Positions 52,499 to 60,281 of a stretch of 64,000 nt of DNA are shown here, in pieces. The DNA is from CAZEMR01 sp964513465 (GTDB taxonomy: Bacteria > Bacteroidota > Ignavibacteria > Kapaibacteriales > UBA2268). The translations under genes and the position numbers were made by a program. Each line of letters opens with the position of its first letter. Positions within the stretch are counted from its first letter, which is position 1. The stretch spans positions 13,799-77,798 of the forward strand of contig CAZEMR010000006.1 of NCBI GenBank assembly GCA_964513465.1. Reading direction: 5' to 3'. The notes beneath the pieces were generated by a model. It was not told the origin of the DNA. It was given only the letters and a program-made list of their open reading frames with translations, and searched no databases.

Positions 52499-52969
52499 TT
52501 ATTGAAGGCCGCGGGTGATCCTGCCAATCGTGCCGGTGGTAGAGAGACCTTCCACGAGGGGGATAATTTTTACATGGCCGCCATAGGAGGCAACGATGTC
52601 TGCGCCGACGACTTCCGCAGCGCGATAATCGCCGCCCTTGGTGATAATGTCCGGACGAATTACAGAGATTAATTCGAAGGGTGTGTCTTCGTCGAAGATT
52701 GAAACAAAATCGACGCTATCGAGTGCGAGCAGCACTTCGGCGCGGTCGGCCTCGCTGTTGACCGGGCGGGTTTCGCCTTTGAGCCGTTTTACGGAAGAAT
52801 CGCTGTTGAGGCCGAGTATCAGCACATCGCCATAGCGGCGGGATTCGGCAAGGTAGCGAACATGGCCGGCGTGGAGAATATCGAAGCACCCGTTGGTGAA
52901 AACGATTCTGCGGCCGGCCGCGCGAATTTCTTCTGAAATTTTTGATATAAGCAATCGGGAAGCGAGCAT
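52499..52969 (-). CDS. rfaE2: D-glycero-beta-D-manno-heptose 1-phosphate adenylyltransferase
   Basis: 156 residues, cytidylyltransferase-like fold with the HxGH motif in TNGCFDILHAGHVRYLAESR, then GLNSDSSVKRLKG and RPDIITKGGDY. It adds AMP to heptose 1-phosphate to make ADP-heptose for LPS core. In E. coli this is the C-terminal half of HldE; here it is a separate gene directly after the kinase, with overlapping stop and start (TGATG). Confidence 0.93.
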   Translation of the reverse strand: MLASRLLISKISEEIRAAGRRIVFTNGCFDILHAGHVRYLAESRRYGDVLILGLNSDSSVKRLKGETRPVNSEADRAEVLLALDSVDFVSIFDEDTPFELISVIRPDIITKGGDYRAAEVVGADIVASYGGHVKIIPLVEGLSTTGTIGRITRGLQ

Positions 52970-53970
52970 CAGGGTTTCCGCTTATTATTATTTAATATCG
53001 ATTTATAAAGCTGGTCGGGTTCGATTGCGACGATGCCAGGCTGTTCGCAGACCACGCCAGCCGCAAAATTGGCAAGAGATGCTGCCTCGCGGATAGTCGC
53101 GCCGCCGGAGTATGCCGCAGCAAGTGTGGCAATCGCCGTATCGCCTGCGCCGGAGACATCGGCAACATGCCGCGCGATTGTTGGCACCTGGGTATATTCG
53201 CCGCTGGATTCGAAGAGCATCATGCCGTCCTTTCCGAGGGTCAGCAGCAGATTGTCGCAGTGCGTTTTTTCGAGTATGGAGCGACCGGTAGCGAGAATGT
53301 CCTCGCGGTTTCTGATTTCGACTCCGAGGGCCTGGGCAGCCTCTTTCTTGTTTGGTTTAAAGACTGTAACATTCTTATAATTAAAGAAGTTGTCGTATTT
53401 CGGATCGACAAATACGGGTATATTGTTTTCGCGAGCGAAAGTGATCACCTCGCGGATCAGAACAGACGAGATCGTCCCTTTATTATAATCCTCGAAAATT
53501 ATTCCTGAAAGTCCGGGCGTTGACTGCAGAGCCTTGATGATGAATTCCTCTGCTTCGGAGCTTACCGAATCGCGCACCTCGCGGTCGAGCCTGACGATTT
53601 GCTGATTATTGCCGATGATGCGGGTCTTGACTGTGGTCGGGCGGGTCGTATCCATATATAATCCGCGGGGATTGATGCCCACTTTTTTGGAAATATCTAT
53701 AAAGGATGCGCCGGATGTATCGTCGCCCACTACACCGCAGAGCAGAGGCTCGAGCCCGAGAGATTTTAGATTTTTGGCTACGTTGGCAGCGCCGCCAAGA
53801 TGGAAGCTTTCGCGTTCCAGATCAATAACGGGCACTGGAGCCTCGGGGGATATGCGCGACACATGACCCCAGAAATAGCGGTCGAGCATGACGTCGCCAA
53901 TGACGGCAATTGTCCTGCCGTTGCATTGCCTGATTATATCCTTAGCGCGTTCGAGTGTGAATTTATGCAT
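52969..53970 (-). CDS. rfaE1: D-glycero-beta-D-manno-heptose 7-phosphate kinase
   Basis: 333 residues of the PfkB ribokinase family. GDVMLDRYFWGHVSRISPEAPVPV and FHLGGAANVAKNL near the N terminus are characteristic of RfaE/HldE; the C-terminal ATP site is VSGAGDTAIATLAAAY (about residues 270-285). It phosphorylates heptose 7-phosphate at C1. Together with rfaE2 it forms a two-gene ADP-heptose unit, showing that the organism makes heptose-containing LPS. The gene is the first of this pair, 66 bases after the DUF2461 gene. Confidence 0.93.
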   Translation of the reverse strand: MHKFTLERAKDIIRQCNGRTIAVIGDVMLDRYFWGHVSRISPEAPVPVIDLERESFHLGGAANVAKNLKSLGLEPLLCGVVGDDTSGASFIDISKKVGINPRGLYMDTTRPTTVKTRIIGNNQQIVRLDREVRDSVSSEAEEFIIKALQSTPGLSGIIFEDYNKGTISSVLIREVITFARENNIPVFVDPKYDNFFNYKNVTVFKPNKKEAAQALGVEIRNREDILATGRSILEKTHCDNLLLTLGKDGMMLFESSGEYTQVPTIARHVADVSGAGDTAIATLAAAYSGGATIREAASLANFAAGVVCEQPGIVAIEPDQLYKSILNNNKRKP

Positions 53971-54036
53971 AGGGAATTATCAAATTTGTAAAAAAAATAA
54001 AAATAAAAATAGTAAAAATTCCCCAAACATCAATCC

Positions 54037-54747
54037 CTAAATTCCTCTGTCTATTGCATTCTGGAAGAATTCGAGATAGGGAAGAAGCGCAACGGATTTC
54101 TGCTCGAGCGTGTCGGCAAGCTCTGACGAAAAAGTAATTTCGAGATCGACAGGACAAGTGGCTATAAATTGTTTCTGACGCAGATAGTCAGCCGCAGGGT
54201 GATCTTTTTTATAGCCAACGGGCATTCTCTTGAGCCGCTCGGTCTGCATAAATTCCGGGAATTCACTGCGGAAATTCTCGTCGTTTATAATTTTTTCGTA
54301 TTCGATGTGGTTATCGCCAATGCCGCGGCGTATTGCCTTCAGCAAGTCGCTCGGAGGAGTGTGAATGCCGCCTGCGGCGAATGCGCCGTCTTTTTCGATA
54401 TGAAAATATAATCCGAGCACATTGATCGGCTTCGGTCCGAGATTATCGAGCGAGAAGGGGAAGAATATGCCGAAATGAGTTTTATATGGGTCTTTGTTTT
54501 TGCTGAATCTGATGTCTCGATTCGGGCGGAAAAGGGATTTTTTCATATCCGCAATATAGGGCAGTCCTCGCGCGGGAAATCTGGTCTGCATCTCGGCGAT
54601 AAGTGATTTGCCCGGACCGCGAACGAATTTTTCGTAGCGCTTTTTGTTGGCATGGAACCAATCCTTATTGTTATTATTCTCTAATTCTGCATAAAAATCG
54701 CAGGTTTCCTGAGAAAATCCTTCGAATGGCTTGATTTTGGTTTTCAT
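54037..54747 (-). CDS. DUF2461-family protein
   Basis: 236 residues. The family pattern is clear: DFYAELENNNNKDWFHANKKRYE near the N terminus, then FRPNRDIRFSKNKDPYKTHFG and GLYFHIEKDGAFAAGGIHTPPSDLLKAIR. It is soluble, with no signal peptide. The function of DUF2461 (TIGR02453) is unknown. It overlaps the RmlD-like gene by 4 bases (ATGA), so they are co-translated. Confidence 0.8.
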   Translation of the reverse strand: MKTKIKPFEGFSQETCDFYAELENNNNKDWFHANKKRYEKFVRGPGKSLIAEMQTRFPARGLPYIADMKKSLFRPNRDIRFSKNKDPYKTHFGIFFPFSLDNLGPKPINVLGLYFHIEKDGAFAAGGIHTPPSDLLKAIRRGIGDNHIEYEKIINDENFRSEFPEFMQTERLKRMPVGYKKDHPAADYLRQKQFIATCPVDLEITFSSELADTLEQKSVALLPYLEFFQNAIDRGI

Positions 54748-55661
54748 ATTTGGTCGCTCCGATTTGTTAATTTATCCAGATATAGTTTGTATGCGGTAAG
54801 GCCGTTTTTAAGATTTGTGAACTTGATCCCCAGATCGGTCTCCGCCTTAAGGGTGATTAGTCCGGCCGATGAAGGAAGCCGTGCGTCTGCAAAGAAATTA
54901 TCAGGCGGCACAGAGTCGATATTGCTCTTGGATTTGAAAACATGCTTCACAGATTCAATGGCCTCGGAGAAGGTGAGCATCCCGGGCGAACCAATATTAA
55001 AAATGCCTGACTTTCGCTTTAGAATTGCCGCCAGAGCCGTCCGGGCGAAGTCATCCGCATAAAGCGGATTAAATAAAAATTGACCTGGGATTGAGAAATT
55101 TTCACCTTTTCGAAGATACTCGATTTCCGTGTTAAAAAAATTATATGAATCCGATGTGTTCGGACCGTAAATTGCTGAAGATCGAAGTATAGTATAGCCA
55201 TAATTGCGGCTTTTGAGGATATTCTCCATAGCAAGCCTCGATTTTGCATAGTAATTCACCGGCGAGGGGCGCGCTTCCTCCGAATAAGGCGCTTCGCTTC
55301 CGGGAAATATCATATCGGTCGAGTGGCAGATAAGCCTGCATTCGTTGATAACGCTTATTCTTGCAAGCGTTTCCGGCAGAGCTGTGTTCATCTGCCAGCA
55401 GAATTGCTTTTGCCGTTCGCATTTATCGATGTCGTGCCATCCTGCTGTATTAATAATGACGTCAGGGCGGAATTCATTGCATAGCGTCTTGACCTGTTTT
55501 TTGTCTATAAGATCAATGATGCGATGATCAATCCCGGCGAGGGGACTGATTGTGTCGCGTGAGTCGTATGCAAATAAAAGCTCGGCTGCTGATTCGCGAG
55601 GGAATATCCTCAGAAGCGAATGCCCCGCAATCGTACCGGCCCCGATTATCAATAACTTCAT
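54744..55661 (-). CDS. RmlD-like NAD-dependent sugar reductase family protein
   Basis: 305 residues. The N-terminal Rossmann motif is weak (LLIIGAGTIAG). The body follows dTDP-4-dehydrorhamnose reductase (RfbD/RmlD): FRPDVIINTAGWHDIDKCE, STDMIFPGS, and a YAKSRLAME segment at the position of the catalytic YxxxK. Here the lysine position is an arginine (YAKSR), so activity as a normal reductase is uncertain. No other rml genes are near. It could act on another sugar nucleotide or have lost its activity. It is upstream of DUF2461 with a 4-base overlap. Confidence 0.7.
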   Translation of the reverse strand: MKLLIIGAGTIAGHSLLRIFPRESAAELLFAYDSRDTISPLAGIDHRIIDLIDKKQVKTLCNEFRPDVIINTAGWHDIDKCERQKQFCWQMNTALPETLARISVINECRLICHSTDMIFPGSEAPYSEEARPSPVNYYAKSRLAMENILKSRNYGYTILRSSAIYGPNTSDSYNFFNTEIEYLRKGENFSIPGQFLFNPLYADDFARTALAAILKRKSGIFNIGSPGMLTFSEAIESVKHVFKSKSNIDSVPPDNFFADARLPSSAGLITLKAETDLGIKFTNLKNGLTAYKLYLDKLTNRSDQI

Positions 55662-55728
55662 ATAATTATAATAAATATACCATAAAAACTTTAAAAAAAC
55701 ACGATGTTTTGCGCATTAGATTGTAAAA

Positions 55729-55744
55729 TGTTCCACGTGGAACA
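55729..55744. promoter_or_regulatory. parS centromere site 1 (after mnmG)
   Basis: TGTTCCACGTGGAACA, a perfect 16-bp palindrome equal to the parS core recognised by ParB. It abuts the mnmG stop codon (55745-55747). Confidence 0.88.
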
Positions 55745-57622
55745 TTATTTGAGGTATATGGACAGAATTGATACATCGGCAGCAGAAACACCCGAAATGC
55801 GCGATGCCTGCCCGAGCGAAGCGGGGCGTATTTTGTTAAGCTTTTCGCGGGCTTCGTTCGATAGTGATCTGAGGCGTTCGTAGTCGAACCCATCGGGGAT
55901 GCGCTTGCTTTCGTTCTCGTTGAATATTTCGACGTCACGTAGCTGACGGCGTATATATCCTTCGTAGCGTATTTCGATCTGCGATTTTTCGATTGCTTCC
56001 GGGGTGCGGAGCATTCGTCGGGAAATCTCTTCGTGTTGAGTCATAATCAAAAGCTCGCGTAAATCTACTCGGCTGCGCTTGGTAAGGTCATATATTGATG
56101 CAGAATCCCGCACGATTGTTTCGCCGAGATCGAGCAGATATGAGTTGATTTCGTTCGCGCGGAGTCGGATATGTTTTGATTTTTCGATGAATTCGTCAAT
56201 AAGTTTTCGCTCGTATACTCGGGGTGTATATATATAATCGGGGACGAGGCCGAGGTCGTGGCCGTAATTCATCAGCCGGCTGACTGCGTTGTCCTGCCGC
56301 AATAGCAGGCGATATTCGGCTAGCGAGGTGAATATCCTGTACGGCTCTTCGGTGCTTTTATTTACCAGATCGTCAATTAATACTCCAATATATGCCTCGG
56401 AACGCTTAAGCATAAATGGCTCCCTGCCTCTGATTTTAAGCGCGGCATTTATACCTGCGATTATTCCCTGGGAAGCAGCTTCTTCGTAGCCGGAAGTGCC
56501 ATTTAGCTGACCTGCGAAATATAGATTTTCTACCGGCTTTGTTTCCATCGTGAATTTTAATTGATATGGATAGAAGAAATCGTATTCAATTGCGTAGCCC
56601 GGGCGTATCAGCTTTGCGCTTTCGAGTCCGGCGATTGAATGAAGCCCTTTGATCTGGACATCCTCGGGCAAACTTGTCGAAAATCCGTTCACATACACTG
56701 AATTAGTAAAAAGGCCTTCGGGTTCGAGCAATATCTTATGAGAATCCCGATCGGAAAAGCGATTGATCTTGTCCTCGATAGATGGACAATACCTCGGTCC
56801 GGCGCCTTTGATGCGACCCTGAAACAATGGTGAACGATCGAATCCGGTGCGGAGAATATCGTGCGATTGGGAATTAGTCTCAGTCGACCAGCACATTATG
56901 CGATTTTTTACAGCGGGTGAATGAACAGAAAACGGCTTGGGTTTACGATCGCCAGCGGCTGGCCGGATTTTGGAATAATCGATGGATTCGGCATAAATAC
57001 GTGGCGGTGTGCCGGTTTTAAGGCGTCCGAACTCAAATCCATATTTGTTTAATTCCGTGGAAATAGTCTCAGCCGAGGGCTCTCCGAAGCGCCCGCCTGG
57101 GAATTGGCGGTCGCCGACGAACATCATGCCATTCATAAAAGTGCCGGGGCAGAGTATAACGGCATCGGCATATATATGTTCATTGTCCGAAGTAATTATT
57201 CCGGCTGCTTTATCATTATTTACGATCACCTTAGAGGCAGTTGCTTCGATAAGTGAAAGATTTTTCAATTTTAATAATATATCCAGAACATATTTCGGAT
57301 AAAGGTCTTTGTCGATCTGCGCGCGTGGCGACCATACTGCGGGGCCTTTTGATTTATTAAGCATCTTGAAATGAAGGCCGGCGCGGTCGGCAGCAAGTCC
57401 CATCAATCCGCCAAGTGCGTCAATTTCTTTCACAAGATGGCCTTTGGCAGTGCCGCCAATGGATGGATTACACGACGGGCGTCCGATAGTGCGAAGGCTC
57501 ATCGTAACAAGCGCGGTGTGGATGCCCATATTTGCCGCTGCATACGCTGCTTCGATTCCTGCATGACCGGCGCCGATAACAATTATTCCGAATTTATTAT
57601 CCATATGTTTCACGTGGAACAT
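55745..57622 (-). CDS. mnmG: tRNA uridine-5-carboxymethylaminomethyl modification enzyme MnmG
   Basis: About 625 residues from the ATG at 57622, or 619 from 57604. FAD-binding VIGAGHAGIEAAYAAANMG at the N terminus; the conserved SCNPSIGGTAKGHLVKEIDALGG and GRFGEPSAETIS; and a C-terminal helical domain. With MnmE it modifies the wobble uridine of several tRNAs. The 57622 start overlaps the mnmE stop (TAATG) and would translate the parS site as MFHVKHM; the 57604 start leaves the parS site untranslated. Neither has a strong ribosome site. The gene lies between two parS sites, an arrangement often found next to chromosome origins. Confidence 0.95.
   Translation of the reverse strand: MFHVKHMDNKFGIIVIGAGHAGIEAAYAAANMGIHTALVTMSLRTIGRPSCNPSIGGTAKGHLVKEIDALGGLMGLAADRAGLHFKMLNKSKGPAVWSPRAQIDKDLYPKYVLDILLKLKNLSLIEATASKVIVNNDKAAGIITSDNEHIYADAVILCPGTFMNGMMFVGDRQFPGGRFGEPSAETISTELNKYGFEFGRLKTGTPPRIYAESIDYSKIRPAAGDRKPKPFSVHSPAVKNRIMCWSTETNSQSHDILRTGFDRSPLFQGRIKGAGPRYCPSIEDKINRFSDRDSHKILLEPEGLFTNSVYVNGFSTSLPEDVQIKGLHSIAGLESAKLIRPGYAIEYDFFYPYQLKFTMETKPVENLYFAGQLNGTSGYEEAASQGIIAGINAALKIRGREPFMLKRSEAYIGVLIDDLVNKSTEEPYRIFTSLAEYRLLLRQDNAVSRLMNYGHDLGLVPDYIYTPRVYERKLIDEFIEKSKHIRLRANEINSYLLDLGETIVRDSASIYDLTKRSRVDLRELLIMTQHEEISRRMLRTPEAIEKSQIEIRYEGYIRRQLRDVEIFNENESKRIPDGFDYERLRSLSNEAREKLNKIRPASLGQASRISGVSAADVSILSIYLK
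57606..57621. promoter_or_regulatory. parS centromere site 2 (between mnmE and mnmG)
   Basis: Reads TGTTTCACGTGGAACA on the plus strand and TGTTCCACGTGAAACA on the minus strand, a match to the parS consensus TGTTNCACGTGAAACA. It sits exactly between the mnmE stop (57622-57624) and the mnmG start at 57604. Confidence 0.9.
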
Positions 57623-58965
57623 TATTTCCCGATGCAAAATTGTCCGAAAATTGTATTTAGTACTTCTTCGCTCCATTTTTCGCCGGTGATCTCTCCGAAG
57701 GTAGATATTGCCGAGCGAATTTCGAGAGCGATTAATTCGTTTTCCCTGCCGGCGTCGATGGCATCGAGGGCGCCGTCGAGAGCTTCGGATGCTTTGAGCA
57801 GAAGATTGGCCTGGCGGCGATTAACTAGTGAATCCATGCTGAGCGAAGTATTTGTCATTGCGCGTTCGTATATATATCGTTTCAGCTCTTTGATGCCTTC
57901 GCCGAATTTAGCTGATATTGTTAGCGGTGCCATTTCGTCGAATGTATCGATTTTGTCAATTTTGTTCTGTACGAGTGCGACTTCGGCGTGAGGATATAAT
58001 AATTCGAGCTGCGAGGTCAGTTCATCGGAGTGGTACCAGCCCAGACTTGAGTCGTTGATTACGAGGATTAAGTCGGAACGCTGCAAAACGCTTTCGACCA
58101 TTAAAACGCCCTCGACTTCGACGGCGTCGGTGGTGTTGCGCAGCCCGGCGGTGTCGGTGATTTTAACAGGGATGCCCTCTATGTGGAGGGCTTCCTCGAG
58201 ATAATCCCGGGTGGTACCGGCGATATGACTGACGATGGCGCGTTTGCGTTCGAGCAGCGCATTGAATAATGTCGATTTGCCGGAATTTGGGAATCCGGCA
58301 AGCCCCACATAAAATCCGTGGCGAAGTATTTCGGCCGATTTGTGCGATCCTGCGAGATCGTTGATTACATTCTGCACTGATTCGATTTTATGAGCGATGT
58401 TTCGTTGGTCGATAAGGTCGATATCTTCTTCGGCAAAATCAAGCTCAAGTTCGAGCAATCCGGCTATTTTGGATAATTCTGCGCGAATATTTGATAATTT
58501 TTCAGAAAATCTGCCCTCAAGCTGGCGAGCTGCTGTTTGAGCGCCGGCTGTGGATTCGCTGTGAATCAGATCGGCAACTGCTTCGACTCGGGCGAGGTCC
58601 ATTTTTCCATTGAGGAATGCACGCCGGGTGAATTCGCCGGGTTCGGCGGGCGAGCATCCCGTTTCGAGCAATGCGTCGATTATTTGATTATATACATTCA
58701 CTCCGCCGTGGCATGAAATCTCGATGACGTCTTCGCCGGTGTATGAGCGCGGCGCAGCAAACTTGGCGACCGTGACTTCGTCGATAATTGCGTCATTGAA
58801 GATAATTCGTCCGAAATTGATCGAATTCGGCATATAGTCGATTATAGATGATTTCCCGCTATAAACTTTGTCGCAAATAGCAAAAGCATCGTTGCCGGAA
58901 ATGCGTATCACAGCGAGCCCGGCGGTGCCCGGAGGAGTCGCAAGCGCGCAAATTGTTCTGCTCAT
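57622..58965 (-). CDS. mnmE: tRNA modification GTPase MnmE
   Basis: 447 residues. N-terminal folate-binding domain (ICALATPPGTAGLAVIRISG, then SCHGGVNVYNQII); GTPase motifs GFPNSGKSTLFNALL (G1, about residues 225-239), DTAGLRNTTDAVE (G3) and NKID (G4); and the C-terminal CIGK with its conserved cysteine. It works with MnmG on wobble uridine. mnmG follows with overlapping stop and start, and a parS site sits at the junction. It is transcribed divergently from the lhgO-like gene, with facing promoter elements in the 64-base spacer. Confidence 0.97.
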   Translation of the reverse strand: MSRTICALATPPGTAGLAVIRISGNDAFAICDKVYSGKSSIIDYMPNSINFGRIIFNDAIIDEVTVAKFAAPRSYTGEDVIEISCHGGVNVYNQIIDALLETGCSPAEPGEFTRRAFLNGKMDLARVEAVADLIHSESTAGAQTAARQLEGRFSEKLSNIRAELSKIAGLLELELDFAEEDIDLIDQRNIAHKIESVQNVINDLAGSHKSAEILRHGFYVGLAGFPNSGKSTLFNALLERKRAIVSHIAGTTRDYLEEALHIEGIPVKITDTAGLRNTTDAVEVEGVLMVESVLQRSDLILVINDSSLGWYHSDELTSQLELLYPHAEVALVQNKIDKIDTFDEMAPLTISAKFGEGIKELKRYIYERAMTNTSLSMDSLVNRRQANLLLKASEALDGALDAIDAGRENELIALEIRSAISTFGEITGEKWSEEVLNTIFGQFCIGK

Positions 58966-58972
58966 AATTTAT

Positions 58973-58996
58973 TATATTTGAGTTAATTCAAATATA
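58973..58996. promoter_or_regulatory. Divergent promoter pair, mnmE (minus) and lhgO-like (plus)
   Basis: TATATTTG (58973-58980, plus) and its reverse complement CAAATATA (58989-58996, minus) are separated by 8 bases. Each fits the TAnnTTTG -7 element of one of the two divergent genes; TTG at 58953-58955 may be the plus-strand -33 element. The inverted repeat itself could also be an operator. Confidence 0.45.
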
Positions 58997-59029
58997 TAAA
59001 AACGATATTTAATTAATTATATTTCTGCC

Positions 59030-60151
59030 ATGGATTTCGATGTTGTGATAATTGGCGCGGGGGTGGTCGGACTTGCCTGCGCTTATGAATTTTCGAGAAA
59101 GAATAAAGTGCTGCTCGTCGAGCGGCATCATGCTTTCGGTCAGGAGACCAGCTCGCGAAACAGCGAGGTAATACACGCCGGGATTTATTACACGCCGGGA
59201 TCGCTGAAGGCGCGGCTATGCGTGCGAGGCAATCGGATGATCTACGACTGGTGCGAAAACCGCGGAGTAGAGTACCGGCGGATCGGTAAATATATCGTCG
59301 CGGTCGACGAAGCGGAAATCGATGATTTGGAGGCAATTTACGCTCGTGCGCGTGAGAACGGAGTAAAGGAAATTCGTCGAGCGGATTTGCATAAACTTCG
59401 GCGTGATGAGCCAAATGTAAGGGCCGCAGCGGCACTCTGGTCGCCTTATACGGGGATAGTCGACAGCCACGGATTGATGCGCTCGATCGAGAGCGCGGCG
59501 ATCGGGCATGGGTGTGATGTCGTTTATAATCATCGGGTTGAAGCGATTGACCGGGCGGGGGATATGTATAAAATCGGAATCAGTGATGATTCAGGCGAAT
59601 ATTTTGAAATTGCAGCCCGATGCGTTGTCAACAGTGCAGGTCTCGACGCGGACCGAATTGCGGAAATCGCGGGGATCGATGTCGAAGGGGCGGAATATCG
59701 TCTGCATTATTGCCGGGGGCACTATTTCCGGATTTCCGCTGCGAAGAGCGGGCTGGCGAATCATCTGATTTATCCGGTGCCAGCGAAAAATATGCCGGGG
59801 CTGGGTATTCATGTGACAGTCGATATTGCCGGACAGCTCAGGCTCGGGCCGGATACGCAGTACCTTGACGGTCGCAAACGCGATTATGTAATTGCGGATG
59901 CGCTTGGTGATAAATTCTATATTGCGGCGGCGCGATACCTCGAAGGACTGAATCGCGAGGATATAATGCCAGATTTGGCCGGAATTCGCCCGAAGCTTCA
60001 GCCGCCGGGCGGCGAGCCGCGGGATTTTGTAATCAGGAACGAGGCAGATCGCGATTTGCCGAACTTCATAAATCTCATAGGTATAGAATCGCCGGGGCTG
60101 ACGTGCTGCTTTGCGATAGCCGAATATGCGTCCGGCTTAATCCACAAGTAA
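59030..60151 (+). CDS. lhgO: L-2-hydroxyglutarate oxidase LhgO-like FAD-dependent oxidoreductase
   Basis: 373 residues of the DAO family. The FAD-binding motif VIIGAGVVGLACAYEF is at residues 6-21; QETSSRNSEVIHAGIYY follows, and the C terminus has NLIGIESPGLTCCFAIAEY. This set is characteristic of LhgO/L2HGDH, which oxidise L-2-hydroxyglutarate to 2-oxoglutarate and pass electrons to the quinone pool. Close relatives act on other 2-hydroxy acids, so the substrate is inferred. The start lacks a Shine-Dalgarno sequence. It is a single gene; the next gene, 130 bases on, has its own sigma-54 promoter. Confidence 0.85.
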   Translation: MDFDVVIIGAGVVGLACAYEFSRKNKVLLVERHHAFGQETSSRNSEVIHAGIYYTPGSLKARLCVRGNRMIYDWCENRGVEYRRIGKYIVAVDEAEIDDLEAIYARARENGVKEIRRADLHKLRRDEPNVRAAAALWSPYTGIVDSHGLMRSIESAAIGHGCDVVYNHRVEAIDRAGDMYKIGISDDSGEYFEIAARCVVNSAGLDADRIAEIAGIDVEGAEYRLHYCRGHYFRISAAKSGLANHLIYPVPAKNMPGLGIHVTVDIAGQLRLGPDTQYLDGRKRDYVIADALGDKFYIAAARYLEGLNREDIMPDLAGIRPKLQPPGGEPRDFVIRNEADRDLPNFINLIGIESPGLTCCFAIAEYASGLIHK

Positions 60152-60187
60152 ATGCTATGAATTTAATGAGATACAGCGATATATCAA

Positions 60188-60203
60188 TGGCACGCAATTT
60201 GCT
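60188..60203 (+). promoter_or_regulatory. Sigma-54 (-24/-12) promoter of the glycosyltransferase gene
   Basis: TGGCACG-N4-TTGCT, a full match to the sigma-54 consensus TGGCACG-N4-TTGC[AT]. It lies about 80 bases before the chosen start of the following gene. Sigma-54 promoters need an enhancer-binding activator, so this gene is probably switched on by a specific signal. Confidence 0.7.
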
Positions 60204-60281
60204 TAAATATTATTAATATATACTTCTGCTAAATCGCCAAAAAATTTTTGAAAAATAAATTCTGATAATAAAAAAGTGGCA

